Part shown: positions 14,201-28,900 of the stretch, one piece after another
Layout of the letters: each line of letters begins with the position of its first letter
Position numbering within the stretch: position 1 is the first letter of the stretch
Assembly: GCA_949316495.1 (NCBI GenBank)
Contig: OX439007.1
Span: 11,319,479 to 11,383,478 of the forward strand
Origin: Amphiduros pacificus
Lineage: Eukaryota; Annelida; Polychaeta; Phyllodocida; Hesionidae
Reading direction: 5' to 3'
Length of the DNA: 64,000 nucleotides
Notes under the pieces: generated by a model
Database searches by the model: none
Seen by the model: the letters and a program-made list of their open reading frames with translations, nothing else
What the model was told of the DNA's origin: nothing
Made by a program: the position numbers and the translations under genes

Positions 14201-17200
14201 GTCAGCTACTCATGTCAACCTAAAGTAGGATACACTTGGTCAGCTACTCATGTCATCCTAAAGTAGGATATGTTTGGTCAGCTACTCATGTCATCCTAAA
14301 GTAGGATATGCTTGGTTAGCTACTCATGTCAACCAAAAGTAGGATATGCTTGGTCAGCTACTCATGTCATCCTAAAGTAGGATATACTTGGTTATCTACT
14401 CATGTCAACAAAAAGTAGGATATGCTTGGTTATCTACTCATATCAACAAAAAGTAGGATATGCTTGGTTATCTACTCATGTCATCCTAAAGTAGGATATG
14501 CTTGGTTATCTACTCATGACATCCTAAAGTAGGATATACTTGGTTATCTACTCATGTCATCCTAAAGTAGGATATGCTTGGTCAGCTACTCATGTCATCC
14601 TAAAGTAGGATATGTTTGGTTAGCTACTCATGTCATCCTAAAGTGGGATATGTTTGGTTAGCTACTCATGTCATCCTAAAGTGGGATATGTTTGGTTATC
14701 TACTCATGTCAACAAAAAGTAGGATATGCTTGGTTAGCTACTCATGTCATCCTAAAGTAGGATATACTTGGTTATCTACTCATGTCAACCTAAAGTAGGA
14801 TATGCTTGGTTAGCTACTCATGTCATCCTAAAGTAGGATATGTTTGGTTATCTACTCATGTCAACAAAAAGTAGGATATACTTGGTTAGCTACTCATGTC
14901 ATCCTAAAGTAGGATATACTTGGTTATCTACTCATGTCAACAAAAAGTAGGATATGCTTGGTCAGCTCCTCATGACATCCTAAAGTAGGATATGCTTGGT
15001 TAGCTACTCATGTCATCCTAAAGTAGGATAGACTTGGTTATCTACTTGTGTCATCCTAAAGTAGGACATGCTTGGTTATCTACTCATGTCATCCTAAAGA
15101 AGGATATGCTTGGTTATCTACTCATGTCAACAAAAAGTAGGATATACTTGGTTATCTACTCATGTCATCCTAAAGTAGGATATGCTTGGTTATCTACTTG
15201 TGTCATCCTAAAGTAGGACATGCTTGGTTATCTACTCATGTCATCCTAAAGTAGGATATACTTGGTTATCTACTTGTGTCATCCTAAAGTAGGATATGCT
15301 TGGTTATCTACTCATGTCATCCTAAAGTAGGACATGCTTGGTTAGCTACTCATGTCATCCTAAAGTAGGATATGTTTGGTTATCTACTCATGTCATCCTA
15401 AAGTAGGATATGCTTGGTTATCTACTCATGTCATCCTAAAGTAGGATATACTTGGTTATCTACTCATGTCATCCTAAAGTAGGACATGCTTGGTTAGCTA
15501 CTCATGTCATCCTAAAGTAGGATATGTTTGGTTATCTACTCATGTCATCCTAAAGTAGGATATGCTTGGTTATCTACTCATGTCATCCTAAAGTAGGATA
15601 TACTTGGTTATCTACTCATGTCATCCTAAAGTAGGATATGCTTGGTTATCTACTCATGTCATCCTAAAGTAGGATATACTTGGTTATCTACTTGTGTCAT
15701 CCTAAAGTAGGATATGCTTGGCTAGCTACTCATGTCATCCTAAAGTAGGATATACTTGGTTATCTACTTGTGTCATCCTAAAGTAGGATATGCTTGGTTA
15801 TCTACTCATGTCATCCTAAAGTAGGACATGCTTGGTTAGCTACTCATGTCATCCTAAAGTAGGATATGTTTGGTTATCTACTCATGTCATCCTAAAGTAG
15901 GATATGCTTGGATATCTACTCATGTCATCCTAAAGTAGGATATACTTGGTTATCTACTCATGTCATCCTAAAGTAGGATATGCTTGGTTATCTACTCATG
16001 TCATCCTAAAGTAGGATATACTTGGTTATCTACTTGTGTCATCCTAAAGTAGGATATGCTTGGCTAGCTACTCATGTCATCCTAAAGTAGGATATACGTG
16101 GTTATCTACTTGTGTCATCCTAAAGTAGGACATGCTTGGTTATCTACTCATGTCATCCTAAAGTAGGATATGCTTGGTTATCTACTTGTGTCATCCTAAA
16201 GTAGGATATGCTTGGCTAGCTACTCATGTCATCCTAAAGTATGATATGCTTGGTTATCTACTCATGTCATCCTAAAGTAGGATATGCTTGGTTATCTACT
16301 CATGTCATCCTAAAGTAGAATATACTTGGTTATCTACTTGTGTCATCCTAAAGTAGGATATGCTTGATTAGCTACTCATGTCATCCTAAAGTAGGATATG
16401 CTTGGTTATCTACTCATGTCATCCTAAAGTTGGATATGCTTGGTTATCTACTCATGTCATCCTAAAGTAGGATATACGTGGTTATCTACTTGTGTCAACC
16501 TAAAGTAGGATATGCTTGGTTATCTACTCATGTCATCCTAAAAAAGGATATGCTTGGTTATCTACTCATGTCATCCTAAAGTAGGATATACTTGGTTATC
16601 TACTCATGTCATCCTAAAGTAGGATATGCTTGGTTATCTACTCATGTCATCCTAAAGTAGGATATACTTGGTTATCTACTCATGTCATCCTAAAGTAGGA
16701 TATGTTTGGTTATCTACTCATGTCATCCTAAAGTAGGATATACTTGGTCAGCTACTCATGACATCCTAAAGTAGGATATGCTTGGTTATCTACTCATGTC
16801 ATCCTAAAGTAGGATATGCTTGGGTATCTACTCATGTCAACCTAAAGTAGGATATGCTTGGTTAGCTACTCATGTCATCCTAAAGTAGGATATGTTTGGT
16901 TATCTACTCATGTCAACAAAAAGTAGGATATGCTTGGTTAGCTACTCATGTCATCCTAAAGTAGGATATACTTGGTTATCTACTCATGTCATCCTAAAGT
17001 AGGATATACTAGGTTATCTACTCATGTCATCCTAAAGTAGGATATGCTTGGTTATCTACTCATGTCATCCTAAAGTAGGATATACTTGGTTATCTACTTG
17101 TGTCATCCTAAAGTAGGATATACTTGGTTATCTACTCATGTCATCCTAAAGTAGGATATACTTGGTTATCTACTCATGTCATCCTAAAGTAGGATATGCT

Positions 17201-20200
17201 TGATTAGCTACTCATGTCATCCTAAAGTAGGATATGCTTGGTTATCTACTCATGTCATCCTAAAGTTGGATATGCTTGGTTATCTACTCATGTCATCCTA
17301 AAGTAGGATATACGTGGTTATCTACTTGTGTCAACCTAAAGTAGGATATGCTTGGTTATCTACTCATGTCATACTAAAAAAGGATATGCTTGGTTATCTA
17401 CTCATGTCATCCTAAAGTAGGATATACTTGGTTATCTACTCATGTCATCCTAAAGTAGGATATGCTTGGTTATCTACTCATGTCATCCTAAAGTAGGATA
17501 TACTTGGTTATCTACTCATGTCATCCTAAAGTAGGATATGTTTGGTTATCTACTCATGTCATCCTAAAGTAGGATATACTTGGTCAGCTACTCATGACAT
17601 CCTAAAGTAGGATATGCTTGGTTATCTACTCATGTCATCCTAAAGTAGGATATGCTTGGGTATCTACTCATGTCAACCTAAAGTAGGATATGCTTGGTTA
17701 GCTACTCATGTCATCCTAAAGTAGGATATGTTTGGTTATCTACTCATGTCAACAAAAAGTAGGATATGCTTGGTTAGCTACTCATGTCATCCTAAAGTAG
17801 GATATACTTGGTTATCTACTCATGTCATCCTAAAGTAGGATATACTAGGTTATCTACTCATGTCATCCTAAAGTAGGATATGCTTGGTTATCTACTCATG
17901 TCATCCTAAAGTAGGATATACTTGGTTATCTACTTGTGTCATCCTAAAGTAGGATATACTTGGTTATCTACTCATGTCATCCTAAAGTAGGATATACTTG
18001 GTTATCTACTCATGTCATCCTAAAGTAGGATATGCTTGGTTATCTACTCATGTCATCCTAAAGTAGGATATGCTTGGTTAGCTACTCATGTCATCCTAAA
18101 GTAGGATATGCTTGGTTATCTACTCATGTCATCCTAAAGTAGGATATGCCTGGTTATCTACTCATGTCATCCTAAAGTAGGATATACTTGATTATCTACT
18201 TGTGTCATCCTAAAGTAGGATATGCTTGATTAGCTACTCATGTCATTCTAAAGTAGGATATACTTGCTTATCTACTCATGTCAACCTAAAGTAGGATATG
18301 CTTGGTTATCTACTCATGTCATCCTAAAGTAGGATATACTTGGTTATCTACTCATGTCATCCTAAAGTAGGATATGTTTGGTTATCTACTCATGTCATCC
18401 TAAAGTAGGATATACTTGGTCAGCTACTCATGACATCCTAAAGTAGGATATGCTTGGTTATCTACTCATGTCATCCTAAAGTAGGATATGCTTGGGTATC
18501 TACTCATGTCAACCTAAAGTAGGATATGCTTGGTTAGCTACTCATGTCATCCTAAAGTAGGATATGTTTGGTTATCTACTCATGTCAACAAAAAGTAGGA
18601 TATGCTTGGTTAGCTACTCATGTCATCCTAAAGTAGGATATACTTGGTTATCTACTCATGTCATCCTAAAGTAGGATATACTAGGTTATCTACTCATGTC
18701 ATCCTAAAGTAGGATATGCTTGGTTATCTACTCATGTCATCCTAAAGTAGGATATACTTGGTTATCTACTTGTGTCATCCTAAAGTAGGATATACTTGGT
18801 TATCTACTCATGTCATCCTAAAGTAGGATATGTTTGGTCAGCTACTCATGTCATCCTAAAGTAGGATATGCTTGGTTAGCTACTCATGTCATCCTAAAGT
18901 AGGATATGTTTGGTCAGCTACTCATGTCATCCTAAAGTAGGATATGCTTGGTCAGCTCCTCATGTCATCCTGAAGTAGGATATGCTTGGTTAGCTACTCA
19001 TGTCATCCTAAAGTAGGATATGTTTGGTGAGCTACTCATGTCAACCAAAAGTAGGATATGTTTGGTCAGCTACTCATGTCATCCTAAAGTAGGATATGCT
19101 TGGTTAGCTACTCATGTCATCCTAAAGTAGGATATGTTTGGTCAGCTACTCATGTCATCCTAAAGTAGGATATACTTGGTTATCTACTCATGTCATCGTA
19201 AAGTAGGATATGCTTGGTTATCTACTCATGTCATCCTAAAGTAGGATATGCTTGGTTAGCTACTCATGTCAACCAAAAGTAGGATATGTTTGGTTATCTA
19301 CTCATGTCATCCTAAAGTAGGATATGTTTGGTCAGCTACTCATGTCATCCTAAAGTAGGATATGCTTGGTTAGCTACTCATGTCATCCTAAAGTAGGATA
19401 TGTTTGGTCAGCTACTCATGTCATCCTCAAGTAGGATATGCTTGGTTAGCTACTCATGTCATCCTAAAGTAGGATATGTTTGGTCAGCTACTCATGTCAA
19501 CCTAAAGTAGGATACACTTGGTCAGCTACTCATGTCATCCTAAAGTAGGATATGTTTGGTCAGCTACTCATGTCATCCTAAAGTAGGATATGCTTGGTTA
19601 GCTACTCATGTCAACCAAAAGTAGGATATGCTTGGTCAGCTACTCATGTCATCCTAAAGTAGGATATACTTGGTTATCTACTCATGTCAACAAAAAGTAG
19701 GATATGCTTGGTTATCTACTCATGTCAACAAAAAGTAGGATATGCTTGGTTATCTACTCATGTCATCCTAAAGTAGGATATGCTTGGTTATCTACTCATG
19801 ATATCCTAAAGTAGGATATACTTGGTTATCTACTCATGTCATCCTAAAGTAGGATATGCTTGGTCAGCTACTCGTGTCATCCTAAAGTAGGATATGTTTG
19901 GTTAGCTACTCATGTCATCCTAAAGTGGGATATGTTTGGTTAGCTACTCATGTCATCCTAAAGTGGGATATGTTTGGTTATCTACTCATGTCAACAAAAA
20001 GTAGGATATGCTTGGTTAGCTACTCATGTCATCCTAAAGTAGGATATACTTGGTTATCTACTCATGTCAACCTAAAGTAGGATATGCTTGGTTAGCTACT
20101 CATGTCATCCTAAAGTAGGATATCTTTGGTTATCTACTCATGTCAACAAAAAGTAGGATATACTTGGTTAGCTACTCATGTCATCCTAAAGTAGGATATA

Positions 20201-21975
20201 CTTGGTTATCTACTCATGTCAACAAAAAGTAGGATATGCTTGGTCAGCTCCTCATGACATCCTAAAGTAGGATATGCTTGGTTAGCTACTCATGTCATCC
20301 TAAAGTAGGATAGACTTGGTTATCTACTTGTGTCATCCTAAAGTAGGACATGCTTGGTTATCTACTCATGTCATCCTAAAGAAGGATATGCTTGGTTATC
20401 TACTCATGTCAACAAAAAGTAGGATATACTTGGTTATCTACTCATGTCATCCTAAAGTAGGATATGCTTGGTTATCTACTTGTGTCATCCTAAAGTAGGA
20501 CATGCTTGGTTATCTACTCATGTCATCCTAAAGTAGGATATACTTGGTTATCTACTTCTGTCATCCTAAAGTAGGACATGCTTGGTTATCTACTCATGTC
20601 ATCCTAAAGTAGGATATACTTGGTTATCTACTCATGTCATCCTAAAGTAGGATATGCTTGGTTATCTACTCATGTCATCCTTAAGTAGGATATACTTGGT
20701 TATCTACTCATGTCATCCTAAAGTAGGATATGCTTGGTTATCTACTCATGTCATCCTTAAGTAGGATATACTTGGTTATCTACTTGTGTCATCCTAAAGT
20801 AGGATATGCTTGGCTAGCTACTCATGTCATCCTAAAGTAGGATATACGTGGTTATCTACTTGTGTCATCCTAAAGTAGGATATGCTTGGTTATCTACTCA
20901 TGACATCCTAAAGTAGGATATACGTGGTTATCTACTTGTGTCATCCTAAAGTAGGACATGCTTGGTTATCTACTCATGTCATCCTAAAGTAGGATATACT
21001 TGGTTATCTACTTGTGTCATCCTAAAGTAGGATATGCTTGGCTAGCTACTCATGTCATCCTAAAGTATGATATGCTTGGTTATCTACTCATGTCATCCTA
21101 AAGTAGGATATGCTTGGTTATCTACTCATGTCATCCTAAAGTAGAATATACTTGGTTATCTACTTGTGTCATCCTAAAGTAGGATATGCTTGATTAGCTA
21201 CTCATGTCATCCTAAAGTAGGATATGCTTGGTTATCTACTCATGTCATCCTAAAGTTGGATATGCTTGGTTATCTACTCATGTCATCCTAAAGTAGGATA
21301 TACGTGGTTATCTACTTGTGTCAACCTAAAGTAGGATATGCTTGGTTATCTACTCATGTCATCCTAAAGTAGAATATACTTGGTTATCTACTTGTGTCAT
21401 CCTAAAGTAGGATATGCTTGATTAGCTACTCATGTCATCCTAAAGTAGGATATGCTTGGTTATCTACTCATGTCATCCTAAAGTAGGATATACTTGGTTA
21501 TCTACTCATGTCATCCTAAAGTAGGATATGCTTGGTTATCTACTCATGTCATCCTAAAGTAGGATATACTTGGTTATCTACTCATGTCATCCTAAAGTAG
21601 GATATGTTTGGTTATCTACTCATGTCATCCTAAAGTAGGATATACTTGGTCAGCTACTCATGACATCCTAAAGTAGGATATGCTTGGTTATCTACTCATG
21701 TCATCCTAAAGTAGGATATGCTTGGGTATCTACTCATGTCAACCTAAAGTAGGATATGCTTGGTTAGCTACTCATGTCATCCTAAAGTAGGATATGTTTG
21801 GTTATCTACTCATGTCAACAAAAAGTAGGATATGCTTGGTTAGCTACTCATGTCATCCTAAAGTAGGATATACTTGGTTATCTACTCATGTCATCCTAAA
21901 GTAGGATATACTAGGTTATCTACTCATGTCATCCTAAAGTAGGATATGCTTGGTTATCTACTCATGTCATCCTAA
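2126..21975. repeat. Pair of about 9.7-kb satellite segments at offset 10,184 bp (268 monomers)
   Basis: The segment from about 2,126 to 11,793 matches about 12,310 to 21,975 at a constant offset of 10,184 bp. Landmark variant pairs at 2,152, 4,432 and 9,714 fall again at 12,336, 14,616 and 19,898. Rare variants are shared too, such as CATGATATCC at 9,614 and 19,798, and TACTTCTGTC near 10,371 and 20,555. About 520 bp of satellite separates the copies. I saw no difference between the copies where I compared them, which implies a recent event or an assembly duplication. Confidence 0.85.
6155..8630. repeat. Three tandem copies of an 836-bp (22-monomer) higher-order unit
   Basis: The rare variant CTTGGGTATC occurs near 6,635, 7,471 and 8,307, and ACTAGGTTATC near 6,824, 7,660 and 8,496, each exactly 836 bp apart. 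The AAAAAAGG monomer occurs only in the first two copies (6,355 and 7,191), so the third copy is partial or altered. The whole block recurs near 16,339-18,814 as part of the 10,184-bp duplication. Confidence 0.85.
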
Positions 21976-22965
21976 AGTAGGATATACTTGGTTATCTACT
22001 TGTGTCATCCTAAAGTAGGATATACTTGGTTATCTACTCATGTCATCCTAAAGTAGGTTATACTTGGTTATCTACTCATGTCATCCTAAAGTAGGATATG
22101 CTTGGTTATCTACTCATGTCATCCTAAAGTAGGATATGCTTGGTTAGCTACTCATGTCATCCTAAAGTAGGATATACTTGGTTATCTACTCATGTCATCC
22201 TAAAGTAGGATATGCTTGGTTATCTACTCATGTCATCCTAAAGTAGGATATACTTGGTCATATACTTGTGTCATCCTAAAGTAGGATATGCTTGATTAGC
22301 TACTCATGTCATTCTAAAGTAGGATATACTTGGTTATCTACTCATGTCAACCTAAAGTAGGATATGCTTGGTTAGCTACTCATGTCATTCTAAAGTAGGA
22401 TATACTTGGTTATCTACTCATGTCAACCTAAAGTAGGATATGCTTGGTTAGCTACTCATGTCATCCTAAAGTAGGATATGCTTGGTTAGCTACTCATGTC
22501 ATCCTAAAGTAGGATATACTTGGTTATCTACTCATGTCATCGTAAAGTAGGATATGCTTGGTTATCTACTCATGTCATCCTAAAGTAGGATATGCTTGGT
22601 TAGCTACTCATGTCAACCAAAAGTAGGATATGTTTGGTTATCTACTCATGTCATCCTAAAGTAGGATATGTTTGGTCAGCTACTCATGTCATCCTAAAGT
22701 AGGATATGCTTGGTTAGCTACTCATGTCATCCTAAAGTAGGATATGTTTGGTCAGCTACTCATGTCATCCTCAAGTAGGATATGCTTGGTTAGCTACTCA
22801 TGTCATCCTAAAGTAGGATATGTTTGGTCAGCTACTCATGTCAACCTAAAGTAGGATACACTTGGTCAGCTACTCATGTCATCCTAAAGTAGGATATGTT
22901 TGGTCAGCTACTCATGTCATCCTAAAGTAGGATATGCTTGGTTAGCTACTCATGTCAACCAAAAG

Positions 22966-22979
22966 TAGGATATATCCTA
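22966..22979. other. Truncated monomer forming a 14-bp perfect palindrome (copy 1)
   Basis: Here 21 bp of one monomer are missing, so that TAGGATA abuts TATCCTA. The result is TAGGATATATCCTA, a perfect palindrome and the only phase break I noticed in the first 31 kb of the array. Confidence 0.85.
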
Positions 22980-25900
22980 AAGTAGGATATGCTTGATTAG
23001 CTACTCATGTCATTCTAAAGTAGGATATACTTGGTTATCTACTCATGTCAACCTAAAGTAGGATATGCTTGGTTAGCTACTCATGTCATCCTAAAGTAGG
23101 ATATACTTGGTTATCTACTCATGTCAACAAAAAGTAGGATATGCTTGGTTATCTACTCATGTCAACAAAAAGTAGGATATGCTTGGTTATCTACTCATGT
23201 CATCCTAAAGTAGGATATGCTTGGTTATCTACTCATGATATCCTAAAGTAGGATATACTTGGTTATCTACTCATGTCATCCTAAAGTAGGATATGCTTGG
23301 TCAGCTACTCGTGTCATCCTAAAGTAGGATATGTTTGGTTAGCTACTCATGTCATCCTAAAGTGGGATATGTTTGGTTAGCTACTCATGTCATCCTAAAG
23401 TGGGATATGTTTGGTTATCTACTCATGTCAACAAAAAGTAGGATATGCTTGGTTAGCTACTCATGTCATCCTAAAGTAGGATATACTTGGTTATCTACTC
23501 ATGTCAACCTAAAGTAGGATATGCTTGGTTAGCTACTCATGTCATCCTAAAGTAGGATATCTTTGGTTATCTACTCATGTCAACAAAAAGTAGGATATAC
23601 TTGGTTAGCTACTCATGTCATCCTAAAGTAGGATATACTTGGTTATCTACTCATGTCAACAAAAAGTAGGATATGCTTGGTCAGCTCCTCATGACATCCT
23701 AAAGTAGGATATGCTTGGTTAGCTACTCATGTCATCCTAAAGTAGGATAGACTTGGTTATCTACTTGTGTCATCCTAAAGTAGGACATGCTTGGTTATCT
23801 ACTCATGTCATCCTAAAGAAGGATATGCTTGGTTATCTACTCATGTCAACAAAAAGTAGGATATACTTGGTTATCTACTCATGTCATCCTAAAGTAGGAT
23901 ATGCTTGGTTATCTACTTGTGTCATCCTAAAGTAGGACATGCTTGGTTATCTACTCATGTCATCCTAAAGTAGGATATACTTGGTTATCTACTTGTGTCA
24001 TCCTAAAGTAGGACATGCTTGGTTATCTACTCATGTCATCCTAAAGTAGGATATACTTGGTTATCTACTCATGTCATCCTAAAGTAGGATATGCTTGGTT
24101 ATCTACTCATGTCATCCTTAAGTAGGATATACTTGGTTATCTACTTGTGTCATCCTAAAGTAGGATATGCTTGGCTAGCTACTCATGTCATCCTAAAGTA
24201 GGATATACGTGGTTATCTACTTGTGTCATCCTAAAGTAGGATATGCTTGGTTATCTACTCATGACATCCTAAAGTAGGATATACGTGGTTATCTACTTGT
24301 GTCATCCTAAAGTAGGACATGCTTGGTTATCTACTCATGTCATCCTAAAGTAGGATATACTTGGTTATCTACTTGTGTCATCCTAAAGTAGGATATGCTT
24401 GGCTAGCTACTCATGTCATCCTAAAGTATGATATGCTTGGTTATCTACTCATGTCATCCTAAAGTAGGATATGCTTGGTTATCTACTCATGTCATCCTAA
24501 AGTAGAATATACTTGGTTATCTACTTGTGTCATCCTAAAGTAGGATATGCTTGATTAGCTACTCATGTCATCCTAAAGTAGGATATGCTTGGTTATCTAC
24601 TCATGTCATCCTAAAGTTGGATATGCTTGGTTATCTACTCATGTCATCCTAAAGTAGGATATACGTGGTTATCTACTTGTGTCAACCTAAAGTAGGATAT
24701 GCTTGGTTATCTACTCATGTCATCCTAAAGTAGAATATACTTGGTTATCTACTTGTGTCATCCTAAAGTAGGATATGCTTGATTAGCTACTCATGTCATC
24801 CTAAAGTAGGATATGCTTGGTTATCTACTCATGTCATCCTAAAGTAGGATATACTTGGTTATCTACTCATGTCATCCTAAAGTAGGATATGCTTGGTTAT
24901 CTACTCATGTCATCCTAAAGTAGGATATACTTGGTTATCTACTCATGTCATCCTAAAGTAGGATATGTTTGGTTATCTACTCATGTCATCCTAAAGTAGG
25001 ATATACTTGGTCAGCTACTCATGACATCCTAAAGTAGGATATGCTTGGTTATCTACTCATGTCATCCTAAAGTAGGATATGCTTGGGTATCTACTCATGT
25101 CAACCTAAAGTAGGATATGCTTGGTTAGCTACTCATGTCATCCTAAAGTAGGATATGTTTGGTTATCTACTCATGTCAACAAAAAGTAGGATATGCTTGG
25201 TTAGCTACTCATGTCATCCTAAAGTAGGATATACTTGGTTATCTACTCATGTCATCCTAAAGTAGGATATACTAGGTTATCTACTCATGTCATCCTAAAG
25301 TAGGATATGCTTGGTTATCTACTCATGTCATCCTAAAGTAGGATATACTTGGTTATCTACTTGTGTCATCCTAAAGTAGGATATACTTGGTTATCTACTC
25401 ATGTCATCCTAAAGTAGGATATACTTGGTTATCTACTCATGTCATCCTAAAGTAGGATATGCTTGGTTATCTACTCATGTCATCCTAAAGTAGGATATGC
25501 TTGGTTAGCTACTCATGTCATCCTAAAGTAGGATATACTTGGTTATCTACTCATGTCATCCTAAAGTAGGATATGCTTGGTTATCTACTCATGTCATCCT
25601 AAAGTAGGATATACTTGGTCATATACTTGTGTCATCCTAAAGTAGGATATGCTTGATTAGCTACTCATGTCATTCTAAAGTAGGATATACTTGGTTATCT
25701 ACTCATGTCAACCTAAAGTAGGATATGCTTGGTTAGCTACTCATGTCATCCTAAAGTAGGATATACTTGGTTATCTACTCATGTCATCCTAAAGTAGGAT
25801 ATACTTGGTTATCTACTCATGTCTTCCTAAAGTAGGATATGCTTGGTTATCTACTCATGTCATCCTAAAGTAGGATATACTTGGTTATCTACTCATGTCA

Positions 25901-28900
25901 TCCTAAAGTAGGATATGTTTGGTTATCTACTCATGTCATCCTAAAGTAGGATATACTTGGTCAGCTACTCATGACATCCTAAAGTAGGATATGCTTGGTT
26001 ATCTACTCATGTCATCCTAAAGTAGGATATGCTTGGGTATCTACTCATGTCAACCTAAAGTAGGATATGCTTGGTTAGCTACTCATGTCATCCTAAAGTA
26101 GGATATGTTTGGTTATCTACTCATGTCAACAAAAAGTAGGATATGCTTGGTTAGCTACTCATGTCATCCTAAAGTAGGATATACTTGGTTATCTACTCAT
26201 GTCATCCTAAAGTAGGATATGTTTGGTCAGCTACTCATGTCATCCTAAAGTAGGATATGCTTGGTCAGCTCCTCATGTCATCCTGAAGTAGGATATGCTT
26301 GGTTAGCTACTCATGTCATCCTAAAGTAGGATATGTTTGGTGAGCTACTCATGTCAACCAAAAGTAGGATATGTTTGGTCAGCTACTCATGTCATCCTAA
26401 AGTAGGATATGCTTGGTTAGCTACTCATGTCATCCTAAAGTAGGATATGTTTGGTCAGCTACTCATGTCATCCTAAAGTAGGATATACTTGGTTATCTAC
26501 TCATGTCATCGTAAAGTAGGATATGCTTGGTTAGCTACTCATGTCATCCTAAAGTAGGATATGCTTGGTTAGCTACTCATGTCAACCAAAAGTAGGATAT
26601 GTTTGGTTATCTACTCATGTCATCCAAAAGTAGGATATGTTTGGTCAGCTACTCATGTCATCCTAAAGTAGGATATGCTTGGTTAGCTACTCATGTCATC
26701 CTAAAGTAGGATATGTTTGGTCAGCTACTCATGTCATCCTAAAGTAGGATATGCTTGGTTAGCTACACATGTCATCCTAAAGTAGGATATGTTTGGTCAG
26801 CTACTCATGTCAACCTAAAGTAGGATACACTTGGTCAGCTACTCATGTCATCCTAAAGTAGGATATGTTTGGTCAGCTACTCATGTCATCCTAAAGTAGG
26901 ATATGCTTGGTTAGCTACTCATGTCAACCAAAAGTAGGATATGCTTGGTCAGCTACTCATGTCAACCAAAAGTAGGATATGTTTGGTTAGCTACTCATGT
27001 CATCCTAAAGTAGGATATACTTGGTTATCTACTCATGTCAACAAAAAGTAGGCTATGCTTGGTTATCTACTCATGACATCCTAAAGTAGGATATACTTGG
27101 TTATCTACTTGTGTCATCCTAAAGTAGGATATGCTTGGTTATCTACTCATGTCATCCTAAAGTAGGATATACTTGGTTATGTACTTGTGTCATCCTAAAG
27201 TAGGATATGCTTGGCTATCTACTCATGTTATCCTAAAATAGGATATGCTTGGTTAGCTACTCATGTCATCCTAAAGTAGGATATGCTTGGTTATCTACTC
27301 ATGTCATCCTAAAGTAGGATATACTTGGTTATCTACTCATGTCATCCTAAAGTAGGATATACTTGGTTATCTACTCATGTCATCCTAAAGTAGGATATAC
27401 TTGGTTATCTACTCATGTCATCCTAAAGTAGGATATGCTTGGTTATCTACTCATGTCATCCTAAAGTAGGATATGCTTGGTTATCTACTTGTGTCATCCT
27501 AAAGTAGGACATGCTTGGTTATCTACTCATGTCATCCTAAAGTAGGATATGCTTGGTTATCTACTCATGTCATCCTAAAGTAGGATATACTTGGTTATCT
27601 ACTTGTGTCATCCTAAAGTAGGATATACTTGGTTATCTACTTGTGTCATCCTAAAGTAGGACATGCTTGGTTATCTACTCATGTCATCCTAAAGTAGGAT
27701 ATGCTTGGTTATCTACTCATGTCATCCTAAAGTAGGATACACTTGGTTATCTACTCATGTCATCCTAAAGTAGGATATGCTTGGTTATCTACTCATGATA
27801 TCCTAAAGTAGGATATACTTGGTTAGCTACTCATGTCATCCTAAAGTAGGATATGTTTGGTTAGCTTCTCATGTCAACTTAAAGTAGGACATGCTTGGTT
27901 AGCTTCTCATGTCATCCTAAAGTAGGATATACTTGGTTAGCTTCTCATGTCAATCTAAAGTAGGATATGCTTGGTTAGCTACTCATGTCATCCTAAAGTA
28001 GTATATGCTTGGTTATCTACTCATGTCAACCTAAAGTAGGATATGCTTGGTTAGCTACTCATGTCATCCTAAAGTAGGATATGCTTGGTTATCTACTCAT
28101 GTCATCCTAAAGTAGGATATGCTTGGTTAGCTACTCATGTCATCTTAAAGTAGGACATGCTTGGTTAGCTTCTCATGTCATCCTAAAGTAGGATATGTTT
28201 GGTTAGCTACTCATGTCAACCTAAAGTAGGATATGCTTGGTGAGCTACTCATGTCATCCTAAAGTAGGATATACTTGGTTAGCTTCTCATGTCAATTTAA
28301 AGTAGGATATGCTTGGTCAGCTACTCATGTCATCCTAAAGTAGGATATACTTGGTTATCTACTCATGTCAACCTAAAGTAGGATATGCTTGGTTAGCTAC
28401 TCATGTCATCCTAAAGTAGGATATGCTTGGTTATCTACTCATGTCATCCTAAAGTAGGATATGCTTGGTTAGCTACTCATGTCATCCTAAAGTAGGATAT
28501 ACTTGGTTATCTACTCATGTCAACCAAAAGTAGGATATGTTTGGTTATCTACTCATGTCATCCTAAAGTAGTATATGCTTGGTTATCTACTCATGTCAAC
28601 TTAAAGTAGGACATGCTTGGTTAGCTACTCACGTCAACCTAAAGTAGGATATGCTTGGTTAGCTACTCATGTCATCCTAAAGTAGGATATGCTTGGTTAT
28701 CTTCTCATGTCATCCTAAAGTAGGATATGCTTGGTTATCTACTCATGTCATCCTAAAGTAGGATATGCTTGGTTAGCTTCTCATGTCAACCTAAAGTAGG
28801 ATATGTTTGGTTATCCACTCATGTCAACCAAAAGTAGGATATGTTTGGTTATCTACTCATGTCATCCTAAAGTAGGATATGCTTGGTTTTCTACTCATGT